From assembly GCF_016598615.1 (NCBI RefSeq), contig NZ_CP066831.1, positions 4,526,001 through 4,590,000 on the forward strand: a DNA stretch of 64,000 bases, given 5' to 3'. The translations under genes were made by a program, and so were the position numbers. Within the stretch, counting starts at the first letter, position 1, and each line of letters starts with the position of its first letter. Origin of the DNA: Streptomyces liliifuscus (GTDB lineage: Bacteria; Actinomycetota; Actinomycetes; Streptomycetales; Streptomycetaceae). Shown piece by piece: positions 17,660-25,570 of the stretch. Under the pieces are notes generated by a model. It ran no database searches, was not told the origin of the DNA, and was given only the letters and a program-made list of their open reading frames with translations.

Positions 17660-18708
17660 CCACGGTGGAGGCACGCCCCCTGCCCGGCCGCGACAGAGCC
17701 GACGACGACAGAGCCGGCGGCGACACGGCGGATCCCGTCAGGACGGACCACGTCCCGGCGGACCGCACCACCCCGGACCGCGGCTCCCCGAACCGCGCGG
17801 AACCACGGTCCGGCATCCCGCCCACCCTCAGCCCGATGCTCAGCCGTCTCGCCGAGGAACGCGCCACCGGCGTCCTGACGCGGGAGCGCGGTGTGCTGTA
17901 TCTGGTCGAGGGCCAGGTGGTGCACGCGGAGAGCCCCGCGACACCCGGGCTCGACGTGCTGCTCACCACCCGCGGCGCGCTGGGCTCGGAGGGCTGGTGG
18001 GAGGCGGTCTCGGAGGCGGGGGCCGAGCGGCGGGTCGGACGGTTCCTGGTGGACAGCGGGCGACTGACGGCGGGCGCCCTCGAGCTGTGCCATCTGGGCG
18101 CGCTGTACGACGCGGCGTTCTTCACGCTCGGCCCGAGCAGCGGTCCGGCGCGGTTCCGGTACGGGGTCGCGCACTGGATCGGTCCCGTGCGGCCGGTCTC
18201 CGTGGACGCGGTGGAGCGGGAGACGCTGCGGCGTCGCGATCTGCTGCACCGCATCTGGCCGGAGCCGGGCACGGACACCGAGCCGCTCGTACGGACCGGC
18301 CGTGCCGTCGACTCGATCCTTCCCCCGCGTCAGCGCACGGTCCTCGACCAGGTGGACGGTGAGCGCACGGCGTCGGACATCTCGCTGGTGCTCGGCCGTC
18401 CGGGATTCCACACCCTGGTCGACCTCCGGCGGCTCGCGGCCGCCGGAATCGTGACGCCGCGATCGCCGACGATCGCGTCAGGGCCACTCCCGTCCGGTTC
18501 CCTCGCGTCCGGACCGGACGAATCCGGGCCCGCCGAATCCGGGCCGGTCCCGTCCGGACCGGACCGAGCCCGGACGCCGGAAGCACCCGCAACCCCCCTG
18601 TCCCCCGTCTCCACGGTGGTCGCGCAGGCCGCGGAGGCGGCGCAGGCGTCGGCCGATCCCGACGTCGCCCTGCTGCGCCGTCTCAGAGACGCCTTGGAGG
18701 CCTTGTGA
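17656..18708 (+). CDS. DUF4388 (PATAN-like) domain protein
   Basis: The 350-residue protein starts with a disordered charged segment (1-55). A DUF4388-like region (about 57-190) then contains RATGVLTRERGVLYLVEGQVVHA and a hydrophobic continuation, a fold used in bacterial signal-response proteins. A second helical region (about 215-270, RQRTVLDQVDGERTASDISL) looks like a winged-helix module. A 75-residue Ser/Pro/Gly-rich linker with repeated SGP units precedes a short C-terminal helix (LLRRLRDALEAL). It overlaps both neighbours by GTGA, so the four genes are likely co-translated. No enzymatic motif is seen; a scaffold or output role is inferred. Confidence 0.7.
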   Translation: MTTVEARPLPGRDRADDDRAGGDTADPVRTDHVPADRTTPDRGSPNRAEPRSGIPPTLSPMLSRLAEERATGVLTRERGVLYLVEGQVVHAESPATPGLDVLLTTRGALGSEGWWEAVSEAGAERRVGRFLVDSGRLTAGALELCHLGALYDAAFFTLGPSSGPARFRYGVAHWIGPVRPVSVDAVERETLRRRDLLHRIWPEPGTDTEPLVRTGRAVDSILPPRQRTVLDQVDGERTASDISLVLGRPGFHTLVDLRRLAAAGIVTPRSPTIASGPLPSGSLASGPDESGPAESGPVPSGPDRARTPEAPATPLSPVSTVVAQAAEAAQASADPDVALLRRLRDALEAL

Positions 18709-19232
18709 TCCGCGCGCTCCGACAGCGTGCCGAGAGGAGACAACTGATGGCGGCCGAGGCCGAAGTCCTCGACGAACTACACCGGTTGCGGGCGCGAGTG
18801 CCCCAACTGACGGGTGCCCTCGCGGCCAGCGTCGACGGCCTCGTGCTGGCCCAGGACACCCCGGGCGTGGAGCCGGAGGGGCTCGCCGCGCTCACCGCCG
18901 CCGCGCTGGGAGTCGCCCTGCGCATGGCGGACGCGACCGGACGGGGCGATTTCCGCGAACTGCTGCTGCACGGCGAGCACGGCTATCTGGCGACCTACGC
19001 GGCGGGACCCTCCGCCGTGCTGACGCTGCTGGCCGGTGACCGGGCGAACGTCGGCCGGCTGCACCTCGAAGGGCGCCGCTCCGGCACCCGGATCGGGGAG
19101 CTCGTCGAGGCCGCGGTCGAGAGCCGGCCCGCCCCGGCCGCGCGGGCCCCGGCGAAGCCCTCCGCGCCCCGCACCCGAACCGCGCGCGTCGCGCGCACCA
19201 CCACCACCGAGCCGACCGGCAAGAGCCGTTGA
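18705..19232 (+). CDS. Roadblock/LC7-like protein with basic tail (third of operon)
   Basis: In this 175-residue protein an N-terminal helix with many Arg and Glu leads into a Roadblock/LC7-like core (about 28-130: LTGALAASVDGLVLAQDTPG, then a long Ala-rich helix and FRELLLHGEHGYLATYAAG). The last 40 residues are Ala/Pro/Arg/Thr-rich and positively charged, possibly for DNA, membrane or partner contact. The GTG start overlaps the preceding stop. It is distinct in sequence from the first and fourth operon proteins, so the operon carries two subtypes of the fold. Confidence 0.7.
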   Translation: MIRALRQRAERRQLMAAEAEVLDELHRLRARVPQLTGALAASVDGLVLAQDTPGVEPEGLAALTAAALGVALRMADATGRGDFRELLLHGEHGYLATYAAGPSAVLTLLAGDRANVGRLHLEGRRSGTRIGELVEAAVESRPAPAARAPAKPSAPRTRTARVARTTTTEPTGKSR

Positions 19233-19296
19233 GCACGGATCCACCGGACCGAACTCGCCGGTCCGAACTCACCGAACCGAAAGGACAGTCACGACC

Positions 19297-19671
19297 ATGG
19301 CGAACACCGAAACCTCTCTGAAAGAGGCCCTGGCCTCCATCGAGGGCGCGACCGGAGCCGCTCTCGTCGACTACACCAGCGGTATGGCGCTGGGCACGAT
19401 CGGCGGCAGCAAGGGCTTCGACCTCACGGTCGCGGCGGCCGGCAACACCGACGTCGTACGCGCCAAGATCCGCACCATGGAGCACCTGGGTCTCAAGGGC
19501 GAGATCGAGGACATCCTGATCACGCTGTCCGACCAGTACCACCTGATCCGCCTGATGAAGGGCCGCGGCGGCAACGGTCTCTTCCTGTACCTGGTGCTCG
19601 ACGCCAAGCGTTCCAACCTCGCGATGGCCAGGCACCAGTTGAAGAGGATCGAGGCCGATCTGGAGGTCTGA
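19297..19671 (+). CDS. Roadblock/LC7-like protein (fourth of operon)
   Basis: The 124-residue single-domain protein contains GAALVDYTSGMALGTIGG early, then a helix (NTDVVRAKIRTMEHL), a central strand pair (EIEDILITLSDQYHLIRLMK) and a final helix. There is no signal peptide or transmembrane segment, so it acts in the cytoplasm. ATG 19297 follows AAAGGA. It is 64 bp after the third gene, the only gap in the operon, so it may also have its own promoter. It is a paralogue of the first gene. Confidence 0.75.
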   Translation: MANTETSLKEALASIEGATGAALVDYTSGMALGTIGGSKGFDLTVAAAGNTDVVRAKIRTMEHLGLKGEIEDILITLSDQYHLIRLMKGRGGNGLFLYLVLDAKRSNLAMARHQLKRIEADLEV

Positions 19672-19685
19672 CCCCGCCCCGGGGC

Positions 19686-20270
19686 TCAGACGAGCACGCC
19701 ACCCCGACGCCGCGCCCCACCGGGCGCGGCGTCGCCCGCGGCGATCCCCGTGGCGCGATAGCCCTTGACCCGCTTGCCCGCCGGAACGCCGGCCCCGCGC
19801 CCGAGCCAGTCGACACGGACCCAGACGAGCGACTCGGCCGCCCGTTCGAGCCGTCCGATCCGGGCCGCCTTGAGGCGAAGGCCCGTTCCGGCCCCGGCGA
19901 GCAGCATGCCTCCGGCCGCGGGGACGGCGAACGCCGAGCCCAGTGCTCCCACGAGGGCGAGCAGCAGCCACCACCGGTGCCCGCGCCGCCAGTTCCGTAC
20001 CGTCACGGCCCGGTCCTGGAGCACATCGTGCTTCCCGGCCCGGGCGGCCCCGCCGACCAGCGCCACGTACCGCTTGTGCCGTACCAGGGCCACCACGGCC
20101 GCGGTGATCAGGAAGAGCGCGGCTCCCGCCATCACCCCGATCCGGCGCCCGGTGATGCCGGGCACCAGTACACCCACACCCGCCGAGATCACTCCGAGCC
20201 ACCACAACGGTGCCGCCCCGGCCCGTACGACGACGGCCACCCGCGCCAGTCCCTGCCCTCCGCGCGTCAC
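19686..20270 (-). CDS. Small integral membrane protein, unknown function
   Basis: The 194-residue protein has four predicted hydrophobic helices: two near the N-terminus (about 20-62) and two in the middle (about 100-130), each pair separated by basic loops. The tail is Gly/Arg-rich. GTG start at 20270. It is convergent with the Roadblock operon, with stops only 14 bp apart, and lies downstream of the RpiR gene on the same strand. No family was recognised. Confidence 0.6.
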   Translation of the reverse strand: MTRGGQGLARVAVVVRAGAAPLWWLGVISAGVGVLVPGITGRRIGVMAGAALFLITAAVVALVRHKRYVALVGGAARAGKHDVLQDRAVTVRNWRRGHRWWLLLALVGALGSAFAVPAAGGMLLAGAGTGLRLKAARIGRLERAAESLVWVRVDWLGRGAGVPAGKRVKGYRATGIAAGDAAPGGARRRGGVLV

Positions 20271-20387
20271 GATCCGCTCCTCACCGACTCATCGACGCCT
20301 CTTTTGGGCACGCAGGCTAGCGAGCGAAAGTGAGACACGTCTGAGAGCGGACCCAAAAAAGGCGACTCCGTACCCGACGCGGTACCG

Positions 20388-21335
20388 CTACTCGACGAAC
20401 AGGCCCCGTGCGGCGGCCCGCGCGTCGAACTCCTCCAGGCGTGCCTGTGCCTGGGGCAGCCCGTCGCACATCGCCTCAAGGAGCACCCGCCCGAGCAGCA
20501 TCGGCGCGCACGCCGTGTCGAAGGCGAGCCCGGTCCCGACGGCGGCGGGCAGCAGCAGGTCGGACACCTTGGCGACCGGTGCGAACGCCGAGTCCGCCAC
20601 GGTGACGACGGTCAGCCCGGCCTCCTTCGCGTAGGCCAGCGTGTCCACGACCTCCCGCGGGTGCCGGGGCAGCGCGAAGCACAGCAGGGTCGTGGCCCCG
20701 GCCCGTACGGCCGAGTCGATCCGGTCGTGGACCATCGTGCCGCCCTCGTGCAGCAGCCGTACGTCCGGATGGACCTTGGCGGCGAAGTACGCGAAGCCGT
20801 AGGCCTGGGAGGCGGCGGCCCGCAGTCCGAGCACGGGCAGCGGCCGTGAGGCGGCGAGCAGCCGTCCGGCCCGCTCCACGGGACGCGGGTCCGCGAGCAC
20901 GGAGGCGAGATGGCGCAGGTTCTCGATCTCGGCCTCGACGGCCTGCTGGTACTCGTTGTACGAGCCCGTGTCCGCCGCGGGTTCGGCGGGCGTGACCTCG
21001 CGCAGGTGCTTGCGGAGCGCCGGATAGCCGTCGAAGCCGAGGGCCACGGCGAAACGGGTGACGGACGGCTGGCTGACCCCGGCCAGCTCCGCGAGCTCCA
21101 CGCTCGACAGGAACGGCACGTCGGCGGCCCGCCGCACCATGCTGTGGGCGATGCGTCGCTGCGTGGGGGTGAGCCGGTGGCCCTCGAAGAGCGTCTGCAG
21201 ACGCCCGGCAGGACTGTCCGTCACACCCGCGCTCCCGTCGGCCGCGCCCGACTCGCCGACCGGGCCCGTCTCCATGCTCGTGTCCATGTCACTGTCCATG
21301 CCCATATTCACGCTCATGTTCCCGTCCACGCTCAT
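20388..21335 (-). CDS. RpiR/MurR-family transcriptional regulator
   Basis: The 315-residue protein has an N-terminal HTH_6 domain (about 46-120, with FLSSVELAELAGVSQPSVTRFAVALGF) and a C-terminal SIS domain (about 150-300, with LGLRAAASQAYGFAYFAAKV). SIS domains sense phosphorylated sugars or related ligands. The first 24 residues are Met/Ser/Asp-rich with seven Met codons, so the true start is uncertain; 21335 is taken because it overlaps the lyase-like gene stop (ATGA). Co-transcribed with that gene, it is the likely regulator of the divergent lyase-like and transporter units. Confidence 0.88.
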   Translation of the reverse strand: MSVDGNMSVNMGMDSDMDTSMETGPVGESGAADGSAGVTDSPAGRLQTLFEGHRLTPTQRRIAHSMVRRAADVPFLSSVELAELAGVSQPSVTRFAVALGFDGYPALRKHLREVTPAEPAADTGSYNEYQQAVEAEIENLRHLASVLADPRPVERAGRLLAASRPLPVLGLRAAASQAYGFAYFAAKVHPDVRLLHEGGTMVHDRIDSAVRAGATTLLCFALPRHPREVVDTLAYAKEAGLTVVTVADSAFAPVAKVSDLLLPAAVGTGLAFDTACAPMLLGRVLLEAMCDGLPQAQARLEEFDARAAARGLFVE

Positions 21336-22966
21336 GCCGTGCTCCCCCTCCAGATGTCCGTGAACCGGTCGAGCAGCGCGGCCGCCGCCGTCACGTCGTC
21401 CGTGAGCGGCCGGTCGGTCGGGTCCGCGTCGAGCACCGACTCGGCGAGTTCCAGCGCCCGCGCCACCGGCAGCTCCGGGTCGGGCCGCAGCTCGCGCTGG
21501 CGCAACGCCCGTACGGCGGCGACGAGTTCGCAGCCCACGACGAGCCGGTACGCATCGCACGCGCGCAGCGTCTGACGGGCTGCGAGCGAGGCGAAGCTGG
21601 CCTGCTCCTCGACGCCCCGGGAGAGTACAGCGTGGCCGAGCGAGGCGGGCGCGGAGAAGGCCCGCAGATCACCGAGGGCGGCCCCGGCGGCGTACTCCAG
21701 GATCATCACGCCGGAGGAGGCGGGCTCGTGGTCGGCGAGGAAGGGGCGCAGCCGGGTGTAGGCGGGTTCGTTGAGGGTCGAGAGGCGGGAGGTCGAAAGG
21801 CGGGCCACCTGGGTGAGGGAGAGCCTGAAGTGGTCGAGGGCGAGGGCGAGTTGGGCCTGGTAGAAGCCGCCGTGGTGGTAGGCGGCCATGTCCTCGGCGC
21901 AGATCAGCGGGTTCTCGGCGGCCGCGTTGATCTCGACGGCGAGGACCTCCTCCAGGGCGTCGGCCGCGTCGTGCGCGGGCCCGTGGATCTGCGGCAGACA
22001 CCGGAATCCGTACGGGTCCTGGATCCGGCCGAGCGGCGGCGTCGGGTGGTCGGCGGCGCCGATCAACTGCCGCATGCGCCGGGCCACTTCACTCGAACCG
22101 CGGTGCGGACGCGCGGCGTGCACGGGCGCCGCGTACGCCTCGTACGAGCCGTCCACCGCGACCAGTGACAGTGCGGCGACGACCTGCGTGGCCCCGATGA
22201 GCCCGCGCAGTTCGTGCAGCGCGAGGGCCGCCTGTCCGAGGGTGAGGGCGTTGCTGCTGATCAGCGCGAGGGCGTCGTTGTTGTCGAGCGGCTGGGGCTC
22301 GGGCGCGCCCACGGTCTCCGGCGTACCGGTGAGCGCACCCGTGGCCGCTCCCGCGATCGCCCCGCCGAGCACGCCGCCGCCCACGCTTCCCGAGGCACCG
22401 GCGCCCACGACCGCGCGCACTCCGGTCGACGCGTCCGCGCCCCGCCAGGGGTGCTCCCCGGCCAGCGCCAGCCCGAGCTGCGCGAGGGCCGCGATGTCCC
22501 CGGTCCCCACCGAGCCGAACTCGTTCACGACGGGGTACGCCCCGGCCTCCAGCGCCTCGCACAGCGCGGTGACGACGGTGGGCCGCAGACCCGCGCCGCC
22601 CGCCAGGAGCTGGTTCGCGCGGACGGCGAGCATCGCCCTGACCTGCCGGGCGGGCAGTTCCTCGCCGATGGCGCCCGCGTGGCTGCGCAGCAGGCGCAGA
22701 CCGTGCTCGGCGGCCGCCTCGGTCGGCACGTCCTCGTTCCGGTTGGCGCCGACTCCGGTGGAGCGGCCGTACACGCGCCCGGTAGCGGCGATCCGCCGGG
22801 CGGCGTCCCAGGATTCCTCGACGCGTTTCATCGCCTCGGTGCCCGGAACCGGCCGTGCGGTCCCGTCGGCGAGCCGTACGACGTCGGCCACTCCGGTGCT
22901 GCAACCGTCCAGCACCACGAGGCCGGTGGTCACCGCACCCGGTGTGTCCACATCCCGAGACGACAT
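21332..22966 (-). CDS. Histidine ammonia-lyase-family protein lacking the MIO tripeptide
   Basis: The 544-residue protein aligns throughout with HAL/PAL enzymes: YGRSTGVGA keeps the catalytic loop Tyr (Y66), IQDPYGFRCLPQIHG and AARPHRGS are family blocks, and AAENPLI is present. The MIO-forming site is changed: the family GSVGASGDLAPLA reads GSVGTGDIAALA (151-162), one residue shorter and without the Ala-Ser-Gly that cyclises. The NGTQ-like block is also altered to ISSNALTLG. An Ala/Gly-rich insert occupies about 185-215. Deamination by the usual route is therefore unlikely. Divergence from a quaternary-amine transporter suggests elimination of a better leaving group such as trimethylamine, as in ergothionase. 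That function is inference. Confidence 0.85.
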   Translation of the reverse strand: MSSRDVDTPGAVTTGLVVLDGCSTGVADVVRLADGTARPVPGTEAMKRVEESWDAARRIAATGRVYGRSTGVGANRNEDVPTEAAAEHGLRLLRSHAGAIGEELPARQVRAMLAVRANQLLAGGAGLRPTVVTALCEALEAGAYPVVNEFGSVGTGDIAALAQLGLALAGEHPWRGADASTGVRAVVGAGASGSVGGGVLGGAIAGAATGALTGTPETVGAPEPQPLDNNDALALISSNALTLGQAALALHELRGLIGATQVVAALSLVAVDGSYEAYAAPVHAARPHRGSSEVARRMRQLIGAADHPTPPLGRIQDPYGFRCLPQIHGPAHDAADALEEVLAVEINAAAENPLICAEDMAAYHHGGFYQAQLALALDHFRLSLTQVARLSTSRLSTLNEPAYTRLRPFLADHEPASSGVMILEYAAGAALGDLRAFSAPASLGHAVLSRGVEEQASFASLAARQTLRACDAYRLVVGCELVAAVRALRQRELRPDPELPVARALELAESVLDADPTDRPLTDDVTAAAALLDRFTDIWRGSTA

Positions 22967-23071
22967 AGAGCGTGAACTCCCCTCAATCCGGACGTTGGAT
23001 CTTGCCTGACGGCCATAAGTAACCGGTGATTAACACCGAACCGTTGACAACCTATTCAGATACAGAGAACT

Positions 23072-23089
23072 CTGCATGACGATATGCAG
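23072..23089. promoter_or_regulatory. Candidate operator in the lyase/transporter divergent region
   Basis: CTGCAT-N6-ATGCAG is a perfect dyad 18 bp before the transporter ATPase start. Another small dyad, CAGAG-AA-CTCTG (23062-23073), adjoins it and a TTGACA (23044-23049) lies upstream. An RpiR dimer encoded next door is a plausible binder. Confidence 0.45.
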
Positions 23090-23107
23090 CCGGGCAAGGG
23101 ACACCTC

Positions 23108-24151
23108 ATGATCCAGTTCGACGCGGTCCACAAGCGCTTCCCGAACGGCACCACAGCGGTCCACGACCTCTCCCTGGAGATGCCAGAAGGCGGCGTGACC
23201 GTCCTCGTGGGATCTTCCGGTTGCGGCAAGACGACCACCCTGCGAATGATCAACCGAATGGTCGACCCGACCTCCGGGACCATCCGGGTCGGCGGCCGTG
23301 ACGTGCTGGACCAGGACGCCGCCGACCTGCGCCGCTCCATCGGTTACGTCATCCAGCAGTCGGGCCTCTTCCCGCACCGCACGGTCCTCGACAACATCGC
23401 GACCGTGCCGCTGCTCCTCGGCCACGGCCGCCGCAAGGCACGGGCCAGGGCCGCCGAGCTCCTGGAGACGGTCGGCCTGACCGCCGAGTCCGGGAAGCGC
23501 TACCCGCACCAGCTCTCCGGCGGCCAGCAGCAGCGCGTGGGTGTGGCCCGCGCGCTCGCCGCCGACCCGCCGGTGCTCCTGATGGACGAGCCCTTCGGTG
23601 CGGTCGACCCGGTCGTGCGCACCCAGCTCCAGGACGAACTGCTGCGGCTCCAGAAGGAGTTGAGCAAGACGATCGTCTTCGTCACGCACGACATCGACGA
23701 GGCGGTACGGCTCGGCGACCAGATCGCGATCTTCCGCACCGGCGGCCATCTCGTCCAGTGCGCGACCCCCTCCGAGCTGCTGGCCCGCCCGGCCGACGAC
23801 TTCGTCGCGGACTTCCTGGGCGCCGAACGCGGCCTGAAGCTCCTGTCCCTGACGCCCCTCAAGGGCATACCGCAGGCGCCGGCCCCCGAGGGCGGCACCT
23901 GGGAGCTGACCCTCGACGAGGCCCGCAGGCCCCTGCACTGGCGCACCAAGGACACCGGGGACACCGAACTCCCCGTACGGCCGCTGCGCGACACCGACTC
24001 CCTGCTGGCCGCCCTCAACGAGTCCATCGCCTCCCCGACCGGACTCGTGGCCCGCGTCGACGCCGACGGCGCCCTCACCGGCGTGACCTCGCGCGACGAG
24101 ATCCACCAGCACGCGGGCCAGGCCCACGCGGAAGCCCGGGTGGCCTCGTGA
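23108..24151 (+). CDS. OpuC-type quaternary-amine ABC transporter, ATP-binding subunit
   Basis: The 347-residue protein has Walker A GSSGCGKTT, Q-loop region GYVIQQSGLFPH, signature LSGGQQQRVGVARAL, Walker B VLLMDEPFG and switch His in FVTHDIDEA. After the ATPase core, about 110 residues form a tandem CBS-like regulatory tail ending near GVTSRDEIHQHAG, as in OpuCA/ProV proteins that sense ionic strength or nucleotides. ATG 23108 follows AAGGGA; the GTG/ATG options upstream overlap the operator. The stop overlaps the permease start (GTGA). Confidence 0.93.
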   Translation: MIQFDAVHKRFPNGTTAVHDLSLEMPEGGVTVLVGSSGCGKTTTLRMINRMVDPTSGTIRVGGRDVLDQDAADLRRSIGYVIQQSGLFPHRTVLDNIATVPLLLGHGRRKARARAAELLETVGLTAESGKRYPHQLSGGQQQRVGVARALAADPPVLLMDEPFGAVDPVVRTQLQDELLRLQKELSKTIVFVTHDIDEAVRLGDQIAIFRTGGHLVQCATPSELLARPADDFVADFLGAERGLKLLSLTPLKGIPQAPAPEGGTWELTLDEARRPLHWRTKDTGDTELPVRPLRDTDSLLAALNESIASPTGLVARVDADGALTGVTSRDEIHQHAGQAHAEARVAS

Positions 24152-24789
24152 CCGTCGACTGGTCGTGGATAGGCGACCACACCGACGACCTCACCACCCT
24201 GACCTTCTCGCACCTCCAGGCGGCCCTGTCCGCGGTCTTCTTCGGCCTGCTGATCTCCCTGCCGCTGGCCGTGGTCGCCCACCGGATCCGCCCCCTGCGC
24301 GGCGTGCTGCTGGGCCTCTCGAACGTCCTCTTCACGATTCCGTCGATCGCGGTCTTCGTGCTGCTCCTCCCGGTCTCCGGCCTGACCCGCACCACCACGG
24401 TCATCGGCCTGACGATCTACACCCTCGTCGTCCTCCTGCGGAACACGGTCGAAGGCCTCGACTCGGTCCCCGCGAAGACGAAGGAGGCCGCGAAGGCCAT
24501 GGGCACGCGCCCCCTGCGCGCCCTCCTCACGGTCGAGCTCCCCCTCGCGCTCCCCGTGATCATGGCGGGCGTCCGTATCGCCACGGTCATGTCGATCTCG
24601 CTGGTCTCCGTGGCCACGTACATCGGCGACGGCGGCCTCGGCCAGCTCTTCACGGACGGTTTCCAGCGCAACTTCCCGACCCCGGTCATCGTCGGCGTCG
24701 TCCTGACGCTCCTGCTGGCCCTGGTCGCGGACGCGCTGCTGGTCGCCGTCCAGTACGTACTCACCCCGTGGACGAGGCGGCGAGCCTGA
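24148..24789 (+). CDS. OpuC-type ABC transporter permease 1
   Basis: The 213-residue inner-membrane permease has five to six helices. The EAA-like cytoplasmic loop is in AKTKEAAKAMGTRPLRALLTVELPLALP. It belongs to the OpuCB/OpuCD group. The GTG start overlaps the ATPase stop. It is followed after one base by the second permease. Confidence 0.92.
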   Translation: MTVDWSWIGDHTDDLTTLTFSHLQAALSAVFFGLLISLPLAVVAHRIRPLRGVLLGLSNVLFTIPSIAVFVLLLPVSGLTRTTTVIGLTIYTLVVLLRNTVEGLDSVPAKTKEAAKAMGTRPLRALLTVELPLALPVIMAGVRIATVMSISLVSVATYIGDGGLGQLFTDGFQRNFPTPVIVGVVLTLLLALVADALLVAVQYVLTPWTRRRA

Positions 24790-24790
24790 C

Positions 24791-25453
24791 ATGTACGAAC
24801 TCTTCAAGGACCTCGGCGACTGGCTGGTCAGCGGCGAGCAGTGGACCGGCCCCGACGGCATCGGCCACCGCCTCGCCGAACACCTCCAGTACTCCCTCCT
24901 CGCCACCCTCGTGGCCGCCGCGATCGCCCTCCCCCTGGGCCTGCTGATCGGTCACACGGGCAAGGGCGCGTTCCTCGCGATCAACCTCGCGTCCTTCGGT
25001 CGCGCGCTGCCCACCGTCGGCCTGGTCGTCCTCGTCTTCCTGGCGAGCGGCCTGTCGATGTGGCCGGTGTACGTGGCGCTGGTCGCCCTCGCGGTCCCGT
25101 CGATCGTGACGAACACGTACGCGGGCATGACCGCCGTCGACCCGGACGTGAAGGACGCGGCGCGCGGCCAGGGCATGCGCTGGCACCAGGTCCTCTTCCA
25201 GGTCGAACTGCCCCTCGCGCTCCCGCTGATCATGACGGGCCTGCGGCTGGCACTGATCCAGGTGGTGGCCACGGCCACGATCGCGGCGTACGTCTCCTTC
25301 GGCGGGCTGGGTCGGTACGTGTTCGACGGACTCGCCCAGCGGGACCTCGTGCAGGTGCTGGGCGGGGCGGTGCTGGTGGCGCTGGTCGCCGTTGTGCTCG
25401 ACCTGGGCCTGAGCGGGCTGCAGCGGGTGCTGTTCCGTCATCGCCCCGCGTAG
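24791..25453 (+). CDS. OpuC-type ABC transporter permease 2
   Basis: The 220-residue permease is paralogous to the preceding one. The EAA-like loop is VKDAARGQGMRWHQVLFQVELPLALP, and there are six hydrophobic helices. Two unequal permeases plus a CBS-tailed ATPase and a lipoprotein are the standard OpuC arrangement for glycine betaine, choline or carnitine uptake. The same architecture is used by the ergothioneine importer EgtUV, although there the binding protein is fused to the permease. Confidence 0.92.
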   Translation: MYELFKDLGDWLVSGEQWTGPDGIGHRLAEHLQYSLLATLVAAAIALPLGLLIGHTGKGAFLAINLASFGRALPTVGLVVLVFLASGLSMWPVYVALVALAVPSIVTNTYAGMTAVDPDVKDAARGQGMRWHQVLFQVELPLALPLIMTGLRLALIQVVATATIAAYVSFGGLGRYVFDGLAQRDLVQVLGGAVLVALVAVVLDLGLSGLQRVLFRHRPA

Positions 25454-25486
25454 ACGCTGCCGCTGGCCGCAGTTCTGAATCTGCGG

Positions 25487-25535
25487 GCCGGCCGTGGCTG
25501 GTCGCGCAGTTCCCCGCGCCCCTTACGGGGCGCCC
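25487..25535. repeat. Dispersed element, copy 2 (inverted orientation)
   Basis: The core CGCGCAGTTCCCCGCGCCCC lies in the 117-bp gap between permease 2 and the binding-protein gene, flanked by CGGGGCG that can fold back on the core. It may reduce or separate expression within the transporter operon. Confidence 0.75.
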
Positions 25536-25570
25536 CTGATCTCAGCAACTCCCCTCAGGAGCTTCCTCCC

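Noticed and set aside
21332..22966. Canonical hutH for the nearby hut operon
   Set aside because: The MIO-forming Ala-Ser-Gly is missing and the genetic link is to a quaternary-amine transporter, so naming it hutH is not justified.
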